A stretch of DNA of 64,000 bases from Alcaligenaceae bacterium (GCA_013416435.1 JACCEN010000005.1:186001-250000), one strand, 5' to 3'. Positions 22,566-29,909 are shown, numbered from the stretch's first letter. Notes: generated from the letters alone by a model not told the origin. Made by a program: numbers and translations.

Positions 22566-23279
22566 ATGAGCGGACTTTACCCGATCTCTGGATCGAAACT
22601 TTATATCGGCGGTCGCGTTACCGGCAAGGGAACTGTGACGGCGGCTGATTTCGCCGGTGCAACATGGACGGAAGTGGGGGGATGGGCGAACGCGGGTGCT
22701 GTAGGCGATACCCAAAACGTTGGCGAGCAGGACCTGATTAACGAACGGCGCACCCGCAAGTTCAAGACGACGGTTAATGGCGGCACGATGGACAATCAGT
22801 TCGTGCCTATGGCGCTTGACCCGGGCCAGATCAAGTTCAAAGAGGCTATCGCGGACTGCAACCCTTTCCAGTTCAAGATCGAATGGGGGGCTGATTGCAT
22901 GCCTGAAGGCCCGGTGACGATCAGCGTTGCCGAACCCGGTGTCGTGACGTGGCAAGGACATGGACTCGTCGCCGGTCAGCCCGTGGTGTTTGCCAGCACA
23001 GGCGCGCTACCGACGGGCCTGACCGCCGGCACCGTGTACTACGTCATCGCCGCCGGCCTTGCTTCCGATGCGTTCTCGGTGGCCGCCACACCCGGAGGCG
23101 CAGGCATCGCAACGACGGCAGCCGGCAACGGCACTCACACGGCATCCGCGCCGCCCGCCGGCATGACCGACATGTTCTATGGCTTGGCCCTGCCTGGCGC
23201 GCGCCAGGGCGGCGGCGCGACCTCCGCGCATCTGCGCAATTGGTCCATCGCCGTGGACAGCAACATCATCGAAGTGTAA
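22566..23279 (+). CDS. Major tail tube protein with inserted beta domain
   Basis: A 237-residue tail tube protein: SGSKLYIGGRVTGKGTVTAADFAGATWTEVGGW is a typical tube-protein N-terminus and the end (RNWSIAVDSNIIEV) continues the tube fold. Between residues about 120 and 205 is an inserted beta-rich domain (VTWQGHGLVAGQPVVF, TAGTVYYVIAAGL), of a type seen in phage surface proteins, which would protrude from the tail shaft. It precedes the tail chaperone genes. Confidence 0.82.
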   Translation: MSGLYPISGSKLYIGGRVTGKGTVTAADFAGATWTEVGGWANAGAVGDTQNVGEQDLINERRTRKFKTTVNGGTMDNQFVPMALDPGQIKFKEAIADCNPFQFKIEWGADCMPEGPVTISVAEPGVVTWQGHGLVAGQPVVFASTGALPTGLTAGTVYYVIAAGLASDAFSVAATPGGAGIATTAAGNGTHTASAPPAGMTDMFYGLALPGARQGGGATSAHLRNWSIAVDSNIIEV

Positions 23280-23368
23280 AGAAACCGCTCTGCGGCCAGG
23301 GGCCGGCGGGAACTGGTCCTGCCTGCCGGCTCCGACTCAAGGACTATGGACCACAAGGAGCACACAAC

Positions 23369-23803
23369 ATGGATATCACCGAAATCCTCATCCCCGAACA
23401 AGCGATTGAATCTGTCGAAGATGGCCACTGGATCGACGACATCATCGGCGCGCCAACACTCAAGCTGAAGGTGCGCGGTCTGTCGTCCCGCAAGGTGCAG
23501 AACTACCGCGACAACAAGTTCCGCCGCGTGGCCCGCAAGGACCGCGACGCCCAGGGCAACATCAAGGCTGAAGTGCTATCGCAAATCACCCGCGACACTC
23601 TGGTTGAGGTCGTGCTGCTGGACTGGGATGGCATCAAGGAAAACGGCAAGCCCGTTCCTTACAGCAAAGACCTTGCTCGCAAGTGGCTGACGTCGCGCAA
23701 CGGCGACCGCCTGGTCGGCTTCGTGACGGACGCGGCCTTGCAGGTCGACGATCTGCAAAATGAGACCACCGAGGAGCTGGAAAAAAACTCGTTGCCGTCC
23801 TGA
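23369..23803 (+). CDS. Tail assembly chaperone (gpG-like)
   Basis: A 144-residue protein from ATG 23369 (AAGGAG upstream). It starts MDITEILIPEQAIE and has a basic middle, as in tail chaperones that coat the tape measure. The last codons GAA AAA AAC contain a canonical slippery heptamer, and the -1 frame stays open for 121 further codons. The gene is therefore the G part of a G/GT frameshift pair; most ribosomes stop at 23803 and a few make the longer form. Confidence 0.85.
   Translation: MDITEILIPEQAIESVEDGHWIDDIIGAPTLKLKVRGLSSRKVQNYRDNKFRRVARKDRDAQGNIKAEVLSQITRDTLVEVVLLDWDGIKENGKPVPYSKDLARKWLTSRNGDRLVGFVTDAALQVDDLQNETTEELEKNSLPS
23782..23788 (+). promoter_or_regulatory. -1 ribosomal frameshift site A AAA AAC
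   Basis: The heptamer A AAA AAC is in the correct phase (GAA AAA AAC in the G frame). The -1 frame has a stop at 23761-23763 and is open from just upstream of the heptamer to 24150, exactly as expected for a G/GT pair. No strong downstream pseudoknot is obvious by eye. Confidence 0.88.
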
Positions 23804-24150
23804 GTTGGCGCCTCTCGAATCCGAACGCTGAGAAGGAGCGAGAGGACTTCGAACGGTTCGGCCAGGAGATACCCGCCAGCCTCTGGCCGCCCGAGTTCAT
23901 GGACGGCGCTCAATCTTGGTATGCCGCGTTCTGGGATCTCCATACGGATCGGCAGGCCGGCATGCAAGCGGGACGAATCAGCTACATGTCGGCGCGGATC
24001 CATTGCCAGGGCTGGACAGAGGATGAATTCCATAGCTTCTGGCGGGTAATCCGGGCGATGGATGATGTTTATCTGGAGCACGCCAACAACGGCGGCGAAC
24101 CCAAGGCGTTTACGCGGGAGAGCTTCAGGGGGACGTTTTCGGGGCGGTAG
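23788..24150 (+). CDS. Tail chaperone T extension, made by frameshift
   Basis: The -1 frame from CTC 23788 encodes 120 residues (LSWRLSNPNAEKEREDFERF... WPPEFMDGAQSWYAAFWDL...RIHCQGWTEDEFHSFWRVIRAMDDVYLEHAN). Joined to the first 140 residues of the G frame it gives a protein of about 260 residues. The aromatic-rich sequence is like the T domain that binds tail tube subunits. An internal ATG (23899) lacks a good ribosome-binding site, supporting synthesis by frameshifting. Confidence 0.8.
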   Translation, partial: LVAVLSWRLSNPNAEKEREDFERFGQEIPASLWPPEFMDGAQSWYAAFWDLHTDRQAGMQAGRISYMSARIHCQGWTEDEFHSFWRVIRAMDDVYLEHANNGGEPKAFTRESFRGTFSGR

Positions 24151-24199
24151 GGCGTGGGTTGAATGCACGCCCTTCGTAGTGATGGCTCGCTTAGGCGGG

Positions 24200-24793
24200 T
24201 TATTTTTTTGGGGCGTCGGAGGGCCGATTATTCTCGTAGCGAGACAAAGCGTCTAGTCCCCGTTTTATGTCGTTCAACAAGAGGGTTTCTCGCTCAACGC
24301 TCTCTGTAAAAGACATACCAAGCAGGCTGTCTAGAGATAGCTCTTTCTTCGATGATGCGCGAAGAAGCTCGTTTATTTTTTCGGTAGCTTTAAGAATTAA
24401 CGCATGTGACTCGGCAATAGGTTTCGGCTGATAGGACGCAGCGAAATTTGTGACCGTACTGAGAATGCTGTCGTAGGCCACCCCTAGGTCGTTCGGGTGT
24501 ATGCCATTTTCAAGCAGCTTGTTGCACGCAACTATGAAGAAGTGCGATAGCGCTAGGAGCCGCACTTCTAGGTCTTGTTTGTCGGCTTCGCAAAGCCCTA
24601 ATTCTGCTTCTAACCGCGCAACGACGCTCATTGCTGCAGCAGGGTCGGGCGACTTGAGCCTTTCAATTATCTCTGCATTCATGGAGCGGTCGTTCTTATC
24701 GGCATCAGCCTTGATCTGGTCACGCATGCCGTCTGGAAAGCGAACAACGAACTTGTCTGCCTTGTCTGAGGGAAATTCTTTTGGGTCAGCCAT
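24200..24793 (-). CDS. Arc-family ribbon-helix-helix repressor
   Basis: A 197-residue protein. Residues 14-50 (KFVVRFPDGMRDQIKADADKNDRSMNAEIIERL) are an Arc/Mnt-type ribbon-helix-helix DNA-binding domain. The remaining 145 residues are helical with a possible coiled coil (ALILKATEKINELLRA), larger than P22 Arc (53) or Mnt (82). It is divergent from a BRO-N antirepressor gene with four palindromic operators between them. It should repress both itself and the antirepressor operon in the lysogen. Confidence 0.85.
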   Translation of the reverse strand: MADPKEFPSDKADKFVVRFPDGMRDQIKADADKNDRSMNAEIIERLKSPDPAAAMSVVARLEAELGLCEADKQDLEVRLLALSHFFIVACNKLLENGIHPNDLGVAYDSILSTVTNFAASYQPKPIAESHALILKATEKINELLRASSKKELSLDSLLGMSFTESVERETLLLNDIKRGLDALSRYENNRPSDAPKK

Positions 24794-24825
24794 AAAAGTT
24801 GCTCCATAGTCGAAATCTATTGTAG

Positions 24826-24922
24826 TAGCGAATCGCTATGAAAATAAACAATAGCGAATCGCTATCATAGGGCTTGCATATGGAATGGCGATTCGCTACT
24901 ATTTGTTTGTGGCGATTCGCCA
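24826..24922. promoter_or_regulatory. Four palindromic Arc-type operators
   Basis: TAGCGAATCGCTA occurs exactly at 24826-24838 and 24852-24864; TGGCGATTCGCTA at 24886-24898 and TGGCGATTCGCCA at 24910-24922 are close variants. Spacings are 26, 34 and 24 bp. The first two lie over the leftward arc-type promoter, the last two over the rightward antirepressor promoter. Confidence 0.88.
24874..24902 (+). promoter_or_regulatory. Antirepressor promoter
   Basis: TTGCAT (24874-24879), 17-base spacer, TACTAT (24897-24902). The third operator lies in the spacer and touches the -10, so bound repressor should block it. A mirror-image leftward promoter (TTGTTT, 18 bases, TACTAC on the minus strand) covers operators 1 and 2. 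Confidence 0.6.
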
Positions 24923-24940
24923 CTATCACATGGAGTCTAC

Positions 24941-25702
24941 ATGAACATCATTCCCTTTCAGTCCCCGGACTTCTCTGTCCGGGTCGTGGAGATCGACGGC
25001 GAGCCGTGGTTCGTTGGCAAGGATGTAGCCGAGGCGTTGGGCTACGAAGAGCCCGGCAACGCCATTCGACAGCACTGCCGTGGGGGTGCGAAATACACCC
25101 CCATCTCGGACAGCTTGGGGCGCAAGCAGGAAACCAGGGTCATCAGCGAGCCCGATCTGTTCCGCCTGGTGGTGAACAGCCAACTGCCGTCCGCTGAGAA
25201 ATTCGAGCGTTGGGTGTTCGAGGAAGTGCTGCCTTCGATCCGCAAGACAGGCGGCTACCAAGTCGCAGCGGCCCCGGTGAAGCAGGCCACCGAAGCCCTG
25301 AAGTTGACGCCGCTTGCGGTTCGGGCGGCCCGCGCCTTCGGCCTGGACAAGAATGCGGCCGCAATCAGCGCCAACCAGTTTGTCCACAAGCTGACCGGCG
25401 TCAATCTTCTGGAGAATTTCGGCAACACGCATTTGGTGGCCCAGAATCAGGATGCGCTGTTCTTCACGCCGACCGAGCTTGGCAAGATGATGGGCGGCCT
25501 GTCCGGGCAGAAAGTAAATCTGTTGCTGGCGGGCGCTGGTTTGCAGGCCAAGGTGGGCGAGCACTGGAAGCCTCTGGATGCCGGTAAAGATTTCGCCAGG
25601 CTGTACGACACCGGCAAAAAGCACAGCGACGGCGTACCGGTGCAGCAGGTCAAGTGGTCGGACACTGTGCTGCCATTGCTGAAGCAGGAGGAAGTGGCGT
25701 GA
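24941..25702 (+). CDS. BRO-N domain phage antirepressor
   Basis: A 253-residue protein. Residues 10-105 form a BRO-N/KilA-like domain (VRVVEIDGEPWFVGKDVAEALGY, ISEPDLFRLVVNSQLPSAEKFERWVFEEVLPSIRKTG). The C-terminal 140 residues include TPTELGKMMGGLSGQKVNLLLAGAGLQ, a helix-turn-helix-like antirepressor C-terminal domain. In phages such proteins inactivate prophage repressors by binding them. ATG 24941 has TGGAGTC upstream. Divergent from the Arc-type repressor, as in the immI region of P22. Confidence 0.88.
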   Translation: MNIIPFQSPDFSVRVVEIDGEPWFVGKDVAEALGYEEPGNAIRQHCRGGAKYTPISDSLGRKQETRVISEPDLFRLVVNSQLPSAEKFERWVFEEVLPSIRKTGGYQVAAAPVKQATEALKLTPLAVRAARAFGLDKNAAAISANQFVHKLTGVNLLENFGNTHLVAQNQDALFFTPTELGKMMGGLSGQKVNLLLAGAGLQAKVGEHWKPLDAGKDFARLYDTGKKHSDGVPVQQVKWSDTVLPLLKQEEVA

Positions 25703-25884
25703 TGATCGAAAAGGTCGCAAAGGTGGCGGTATCGAACCGCATACACCCGGATAACTATGCTTGGCTGAAGGAGAAATCCGTAAAGCTTGAGCGTTCCGCA
25801 AACTGGCTACTGGATAAGCTGATTACCGAAGCGCGTTTGGCCGATGATGCCAATAAGGTTGTTGAAAATGAACGCCAGCACTAG
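25702..25884 (+). CDS. Small RHH-like protein, 60 residues
   Basis: ATG 25702 overlaps the antirepressor stop (TGATG). The product VAVSNRIHPDNYAWLKEKSVKLERSANWLLDKLITEARL reads as a ribbon-helix-helix unit, so it may be a second small repressor comparable to the Arc/Mnt duplication in P22, or an accessory of the antirepressor. A long hairpin follows. Confidence 0.65.
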   Translation: MIEKVAKVAVSNRIHPDNYAWLKEKSVKLERSANWLLDKLITEARLADDANKVVENERQH

Positions 25885-25890
25885 CCCAAA

Positions 25891-25924
25891 AGAAAACGCA
25901 TCAGAGGCGGCAACCTCTGATGCG
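25891..25924 (-). terminator. Long hairpin, minus-oriented terminator-like
   Basis: CGCATCAGAGG (25897-25907) and CCTCTGATGCG (25914-25924) form a perfect 11-bp stem with a six-base loop. A T-run (TTTTCTTTT) follows on the minus strand only, so it would terminate leftward readthrough; on the plus strand it may attenuate the antirepressor transcript. Confidence 0.6.
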
Positions 25925-25965
25925 TCGATGCAGTGATCCCCAACTACGAAATTAAGGAAAATGCA

Positions 25966-26130
25966 ATGACTCATTCTACCGTTGTTAGACACCAGACGCA
26001 ATACCAGGCGCTTGTCAAGGCCCGCAGTGACGCGGCCTTCCAACGATTCATGTTGACGCTCCTGAGCGTTGCCCACAATTCGGGCCAGCGCTTCGACCGT
26101 GCGACCGTGGAGGGCTTTCGTCATGCGTAA
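25966..26130 (+). CDS. Small helical phage protein, 54 residues
   Basis: ATG 25966 follows AAGGAAAATGCA. The 54-residue product (HQTQYQALVKARSDAAFQRFMLTLLSVAHNSGQRF) is helical, without recognised domain. It overlaps the next gene by eight bases (CATGCGTAA), so both are coupled in the immI-like operon. Confidence 0.6.
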   Translation: MTHSTVVRHQTQYQALVKARSDAAFQRFMLTLLSVAHNSGQRFDRATVEGFRHA

Positions 26131-26728
26131 GCTGGAAACCACAAAGACCCGCGACATGATCCTGCCTGCAATTCCGGCGGAATTGATGGAGGAAGAGTGG
26201 GGCGAGACCTGCAAATCCCCGGTGCGCCGAGCCAATAGACGCAAGAGCCCATTTCCAGTCAGGGCGTGGCGCAAGACCGCGGACGCCAAGGAGTTGCGAT
26301 ACAGCCAAGATCCGTATGGTTGGGGCCTTCCTTTCTCGGAGGTGAAGAACAACGGCGCCGAACGCCATTGGGTGGTGCCGGCAAAGGGTGGGTATGCCGG
26401 CGGATGCAAAGTGGGCGAAGCAATGGCCTTCGCGTACATGAAACAGCTTCGTTCTCCGCAGGGATGTGGCGCCATAGGCTTGCAGCATATTGTGATGTCA
26501 CTGATGGCTAGGGTCGACCAAGCGGGCGGCGCGCAATGTTTTGATCAGCGACTGGGCGATTGTCCGGCAGAGATAGTCGCACTCCATGGCCAGATCGTCG
26601 GCTTCTTCGGCGCTTTGGGCGGCTACTTGGCATGGCTGGCGAAGAACAGCCTCACCGGCTTGGACGGACTCACCGAGGAAGACATTCTGGCAAGCGCGAA
26701 TTCATATATCGGCGGAGGTGCAGCATGA
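26123..26728 (+). CDS. Phage hypothetical protein, 201 residues
   Basis: The start at ATG 26123 is set by the overlap with the preceding gene. The product is soluble, with a basic N-terminal third (SPVRRANRRKSPFPVRAWRK), a Gly/Ala-rich middle (AKGGYAGGCKVGEAMAFAYM) and a helical end ending NSYIGGGAA. No family recognised. It overlaps the Rha-type gene by ATGA, indicating one operon from 24,941 to 28,374. Confidence 0.62.
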   Translation: MRKLETTKTRDMILPAIPAELMEEEWGETCKSPVRRANRRKSPFPVRAWRKTADAKELRYSQDPYGWGLPFSEVKNNGAERHWVVPAKGGYAGGCKVGEAMAFAYMKQLRSPQGCGAIGLQHIVMSLMARVDQAGGAQCFDQRLGDCPAEIVALHGQIVGFFGALGGYLAWLAKNSLTGLDGLTEEDILASANSYIGGGAA

Positions 26729-27354
26729 GCAAGATTGTCGAAATGACCGCGCTGACCATGAGCAGCCGGGAGATTGCGGAGTTGGTCGAGGCTCGACACA
26801 ACGATGTGGTCGCCACAATCGAAAGGCTGTTCAAGAAGGGCCTTTTACGATCAAGTCGTAAAACCCGGAAAGAGGCCACAGGCGGGCGCCCGGTCGAGGT
26901 CTATGACTTGATCGCTCGGGACACCCATTTGGTTGTCGCGGGATACAGCGACGAGCACCGCGCCCGGGTGATTGATCGCTGGATAGAGTTGGAGAGCGCG
27001 GCACGGACTGTCGCCATCGACCGGACGCGCAGCCGCCACATCGCGGCGTCGGCCTACAAGCTGATGTCCACGGTGCTGAAGGATTCCCGCGAAGCCCTGG
27101 GGAAGATGGTGGCGCCGCATCATTTCATGATCGAGGCCAAGCTGGTGAATTTCGCGCTGGCCGGGCAGTACAAGGGTTTGAATAGGGAGTCGTTGACCTT
27201 GCAGCAGCTTGATCTGTTGGGCGAACTGGAGGTGAAGAACGCCGCCCTGATCTTGCAGGGGAAGAAGTACGAAGAACGGAAGAAGGCGCTGCTGACTTTC
27301 GTCCAGGCGTGGAAGGTCACGCATCCCGAATTTGAGCTGCTGGAGGTGGTGTGA
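26725..27354 (+). CDS. Rha-family phage regulatory protein
   Basis: A 209-residue protein. The N-terminal 100 residues match pRha: MSSREIAELVEARHNDVVATIERL, then RPVEVYDLIARDTHLVVAGYSDEHRARVIDRWIELE. Rha proteins affect growth of temperate phages in some hosts and are thought to be regulators. The C-terminal half is a helical region with HFMIEAKLVNFALAGQYKGLNRESL. It lies downstream of the antirepressor in the same operon. Confidence 0.83.
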   Translation: MSKIVEMTALTMSSREIAELVEARHNDVVATIERLFKKGLLRSSRKTRKEATGGRPVEVYDLIARDTHLVVAGYSDEHRARVIDRWIELESAARTVAIDRTRSRHIAASAYKLMSTVLKDSREALGKMVAPHHFMIEAKLVNFALAGQYKGLNRESLTLQQLDLLGELEVKNAALILQGKKYEERKKALLTFVQAWKVTHPEFELLEVV

Positions 27355-27923
27355 TGGAAATCCTGAAACTGAAAATCACCGGTACGGCGCCGCTGATGAT
27401 GCACAGCGATAAGTTGGCAAACCCGTTGAATGCTGCCACGAAAGCGCATAAGGAGCTTACCGGCAAGCGCAAAAAGACGGACGACGATCATGTCGCGATT
27501 GCGAAATCCGAATTCATCGCGGGCGCATACTGGGACGAATCGGCTGGGTTTTACGTGCCGGGGCAGAATTTTGACGCGACATTCTGGGCTGGCGCCAGGC
27601 TGCAAAAGCTTGGTGTCCACTGGAAACGAGGTTGTCTCGTTATGACCGACAAGGCCACCTTGATCTTTTCGGGGCCGAAAACTCCTGAGAATCTGTGGGA
27701 GGATTTGCGATTCGTCGACTGCCGCGGCGTCAAAGTCGGGCAGTCCAAGGTGATGCGGTATCGACCAATTTTTCCCGAGTGGGAAACTTCGCTTGATGTG
27801 GCCGTGAACACTGACGTGATCGATATCGCAGAGGCCAAGAAAGCCATTGACGATGCCGGCGCCCTGATCGGTGTCTGCGAGTATCGCCCGCGCTTCGGAA
27901 GGTTCGGGGTGTGCTATGAGTGA
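27354..27923 (+). CDS. Phage protein of a RAMP-like family
   Basis: A 189-residue protein with ATG 27354 overlapping the previous stop. The start LKITGTAPLMMHSDKLANPLN and the end EYRPRFGRFGVCYE, with a conserved-looking VKVGQSKVMRYRPIFPEWE between, fit a family I recall from many phages whose N-terminal strand, PLLMH motif and C-terminal RPRFGRF motif suggest a RAMP/Cas7-like fold. The fold assignment is from memory and is tentative. No CRISPR array or other cas gene is present. It may bind nucleic acid. Confidence 0.55.
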   Translation: MEILKLKITGTAPLMMHSDKLANPLNAATKAHKELTGKRKKTDDDHVAIAKSEFIAGAYWDESAGFYVPGQNFDATFWAGARLQKLGVHWKRGCLVMTDKATLIFSGPKTPENLWEDLRFVDCRGVKVGQSKVMRYRPIFPEWETSLDVAVNTDVIDIAEAKKAIDDAGALIGVCEYRPRFGRFGVCYE

Positions 27924-28374
27924 AGTCACTATTTTGCCGAGCTGGAAGCAGGCAGCTCAGGACTTCATGCGAGAGTTTAAGTATGGCGATATCGTCAGCC
28001 TTTCATGGCTTGAGGCACGATTCGATATCCCGAGCGCGGCTGACTCGCAGCGCCTTACGGCTGGCGAGTTCCGGGCAAGGCAGTTCATTTGGCTTGGAAA
28101 TATTGAGGCCTTCAAGGATTTTCTCTTAAAAGAGCATCAGGTCTGCTTGCAGTCAGTTAGGGGCGAGGGTTACCGTTGGGTTCCGCCAGCTGAGCAAACC
28201 GGCGTGGCGGTTGCTGAATTTGAGCAAGGGGCGCGGCGTGTGTTTCGGTCTGCTGGCAATAAGCTTCGGAACTTGCGCCACACTGAATTGACGGACGATC
28301 AGCGGCGGGCCAATATGGACGCCACAGCGAAGTTGGCTGCGTTGGCTGGAATGGCGCGGAAGGCATTGAGATAG
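27916..28374 (+). CDS. Phage hypothetical protein with winged-helix look
   Basis: A 152-residue protein starting at ATG 27916, overlapping the RAMP-like gene by eight bases. The segment FKYGDIVSLSWLEARFDIPS...FKDFLLKEHQVCLQSVRGEGYRWVPPAEQT looks like a winged-helix domain with a GEGYR wing, and the rest is helical with many Arg/Lys. Last gene of the insert in the tail operon; function unknown. Confidence 0.6.
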   Translation: MSEVTILPSWKQAAQDFMREFKYGDIVSLSWLEARFDIPSAADSQRLTAGEFRARQFIWLGNIEAFKDFLLKEHQVCLQSVRGEGYRWVPPAEQTGVAVAEFEQGARRVFRSAGNKLRNLRHTELTDDQRRANMDATAKLAALAGMARKALR

Positions 28375-28672
28375 TTTTTGAGGTTTGGCCCGCTCCGATT
28401 CGCTAAGGTATCGTGCGGCTCGGTGTGGTAAGTCCTGGTTGGCTCCGTCACGGCTGGCTTGGGTATGGGCTGCAACGCAGCGTCTAACGTCTTGGAGACA
28501 GGGCGCTAGGCGATGCGAGAGCATCATTGGGCTGCGGTTCGCCACGGTTCGATATGCATGGGTTAGGCATGATCCGGCGTGGTTAGGCATGGGCCGCATA
28601 GCGGCATGGAAGGGCGGCTCACGGGTCGCACTTTCTCTTTGGATCGACCCCTCCCAACGCCGTCAGGTCGGC
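28375..28672 (+). other. Gap with short degenerate GG repeats
   Basis: About 300 bases without a firm gene. It contains many near-repeats of the type GG(T/C)(A/T)(A/T)GGCATG and GGTTCG (for example GGGTTAGGCATG and GGTTAGGCATGGG around 28560-28600). A long frame spans it, but only its end, from 28673, reads like protein. Such degenerate repeats are known from several phages near recombination or moron borders; here they mark the right edge of the insert. Confidence 0.45.
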
Positions 28673-28822
28673 ATGGCTGCGGGCCCGCTGACCTGGCCGC
28701 AGATCGAGGCTTTCTTTCGGCTCATGCGGATTCGGGCGGATGAATGGGAGCTCAGGGCGCTGGAACTGCTGGACAATGCTTGGTTGGAATCGCTTGCCGA
28801 GGAGCGAGCGGGGCAGAAATAG
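28673..28822 (+). CDS. Small tail protein, 49 residues
   Basis: ATG 28673 opens LTWPQIEAFFRLMRIRADEWELRALELLDNAWLESL, a pattern (TWxEIxAxxRL...WExxALxxLDxAWL) common in small tail proteins encoded between the tail chaperones and the tape measure. The gene is separated from those chaperones by the 4.2 kb insert. The start is uncertain; the frame continues upstream without a better ATG. Confidence 0.6.
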   Translation: MAAGPLTWPQIEAFFRLMRIRADEWELRALELLDNAWLESLAEERAGQK

Positions 28823-28831
28823 GAGAAAGAA

Positions 28832-28999
28832 ATGAACGAGCAGCTCAAGAAGGAAATCGCCGCAAAGGCAGCCGAAATGGCTGATCCCAACTACATCAAG
28901 CGCAAAATGCTGGACGATCTGGTCGCCCAGCGTGCGAGCATTACGCGAAAGATTAAGCAGATAGAGATGGAGCTAGAAGCCGAGGCCTGCGTCCAGTAG
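28832..28999 (+). CDS. Coiled-coil protein, 55 residues
   Basis: A strong AGGAGAAAGAA precedes ATG 28832. The product is one charged helix (NEQLKKEIAAKAAEM...LVAQRASITRKIKQIEMELEAEA). The 3' end overlaps the convergent gene at 28973 by 27 bases. Placed between the small tail protein and the tape measure, it may be a tail assembly factor. Confidence 0.65.
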   Translation: MNEQLKKEIAAKAAEMADPNYIKRKMLDDLVAQRASITRKIKQIEMELEAEACVQ

Positions 29000-29281
29000 G
29001 CCTTCGTACTCGATTTTGCCTTTCGTTGATTTTGTTCGCTTGTCCAAGTCGACGACAACCATGACGTCCTTTGTGCTGTCGAACTTGCTGTCTACATAAA
29101 GAGACGAGCAAAGGCTACTTGAGGTTGCATTAGCGTCTGTGGATTGGAGCGCCAAGAAGGATGTTGTCTGATCCCAGGGGCTGTATTTGGCCAGGCTCTT
29201 CGCTGTTTCCATGAAAGAGTCATAGCGTGCTTGATAGTCTTTGTCGTCCTTTATTCTGAACGTCACGATGAAGTGCGGCAT
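28973..29281 (-). CDS. Minus-strand moron protein, 102 residues
   Basis: ATG 29281 follows AAGGGAGACAGGT. The product begins PHFIVTFRIKDDKDYQARYDSFMET, a small alpha/beta protein with a regular hydrophobic pattern and one cysteine. It resembles in layout short endoribonuclease-like ferredoxin folds, but no motif proves this. Opposite to the tail operon and divergent from the membrane protein at 29442, so probably expressed in the lysogen. Confidence 0.6.
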   Translation of the reverse strand: MPHFIVTFRIKDDKDYQARYDSFMETAKSLAKYSPWDQTTSFLALQSTDANATSSSLCSSLYVDSKFDSTKDVMVVVDLDKRTKSTKGKIEYEGLLDAGLGF

Positions 29282-29441
29282 ACCTGTCTCCCTTGTTTGT
29301 TGTAGTATTTTGAAACATAACACCAGGAAGAAATGCCCAACACCTAGCGTTTCCCCTGCTGTACGCTTGGCCAGGGCGTGAACCCTGTACAAATCCCCAG
29401 CCCGCGCTATGATCTGGTGTCAAAATGATACGGAGGTGGGG

Positions 29442-29846
29442 ATGCAGAAATACACAAGCTTGCAGAAGGTGGCGCTTGGCGTGGTCGCTATCTGTGCTGT
29501 TTTTATCGTCGGTTTGGTTGTGGCGTTTGGTGACGACCACCAGGCCCGAGAGCAACAAAAAGACACCGCAGAAAAGATTGAGCGCAATTGCACAGATAAA
29601 GGGATGGCCTTCATCATGAGCCGCAATTTTGTCAAGAAGGCGCTGGCCGCCCCAAGCACGGCTGATTTTCCCAGCTTCACCGATGATGGCGTGAGCGCCT
29701 CACAAGCAGGGAGGTGCAAATTTAGGGTATCTGCCTACGTGGATGCCCAAAACAGCTTTGGCGCAATGCTTCGTACTCGGTACACGATAGATATGGAATA
29801 TCTGCCAGACAGCAAGAGTTGGCGCGGTACGAACTTGAAAATGTGA
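29442..29846 (+). CDS. Membrane-anchored moron protein, 134 residues
   Basis: ATG 29442 has GGAGGTGGGG upstream. Residues 8-29 form an N-terminal membrane anchor (KVALGVVAICAVFIVGLVVAF); the rest is a periplasmic domain with two cysteines and the sequence FVKKALAAPSTADFPS...VSAYVDAQNSFGAMLRTRYTI, a conserved-looking motif seen in many unannotated phage and bacterial proteins. A perfect terminator follows. The gene is an insert just before the tape measure. Confidence 0.7.
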   Translation: MQKYTSLQKVALGVVAICAVFIVGLVVAFGDDHQAREQQKDTAEKIERNCTDKGMAFIMSRNFVKKALAAPSTADFPSFTDDGVSASQAGRCKFRVSAYVDAQNSFGAMLRTRYTIDMEYLPDSKSWRGTNLKM

Positions 29847-29851
29847 TTTTG

Positions 29852-29909
29852 ACCGCCTTCGGGCGGTTTTGTTTTCTCTGGCCTTGCCAATTCGGCAGGG
29901 CTTTTTTTA
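29852..29909 (+). terminator. Two tandem intrinsic terminators
   Basis: ACCGCC-TTCG-GGCGGT with TTTTGTTTT (29852-29875) is followed by a second stem, GCCTTGCC with GGCAGGGC, and TTTTTTT (29884-29909). The double stop just upstream of the tape measure gene insulates it from the moron transcript. Confidence 0.85.

Noticed and set aside
23899-24150. Separate 83-residue gene
   Set aside because: No ribosome-binding site at the internal ATG, and the open frame extends upstream exactly to the slippery heptamer, so it is treated as the T part of a frameshift protein.
27354-27923. Part of a CRISPR-Cas system
   Set aside because: The gene looks RAMP-like but there is no other cas gene and no repeat-spacer array anywhere in the window.
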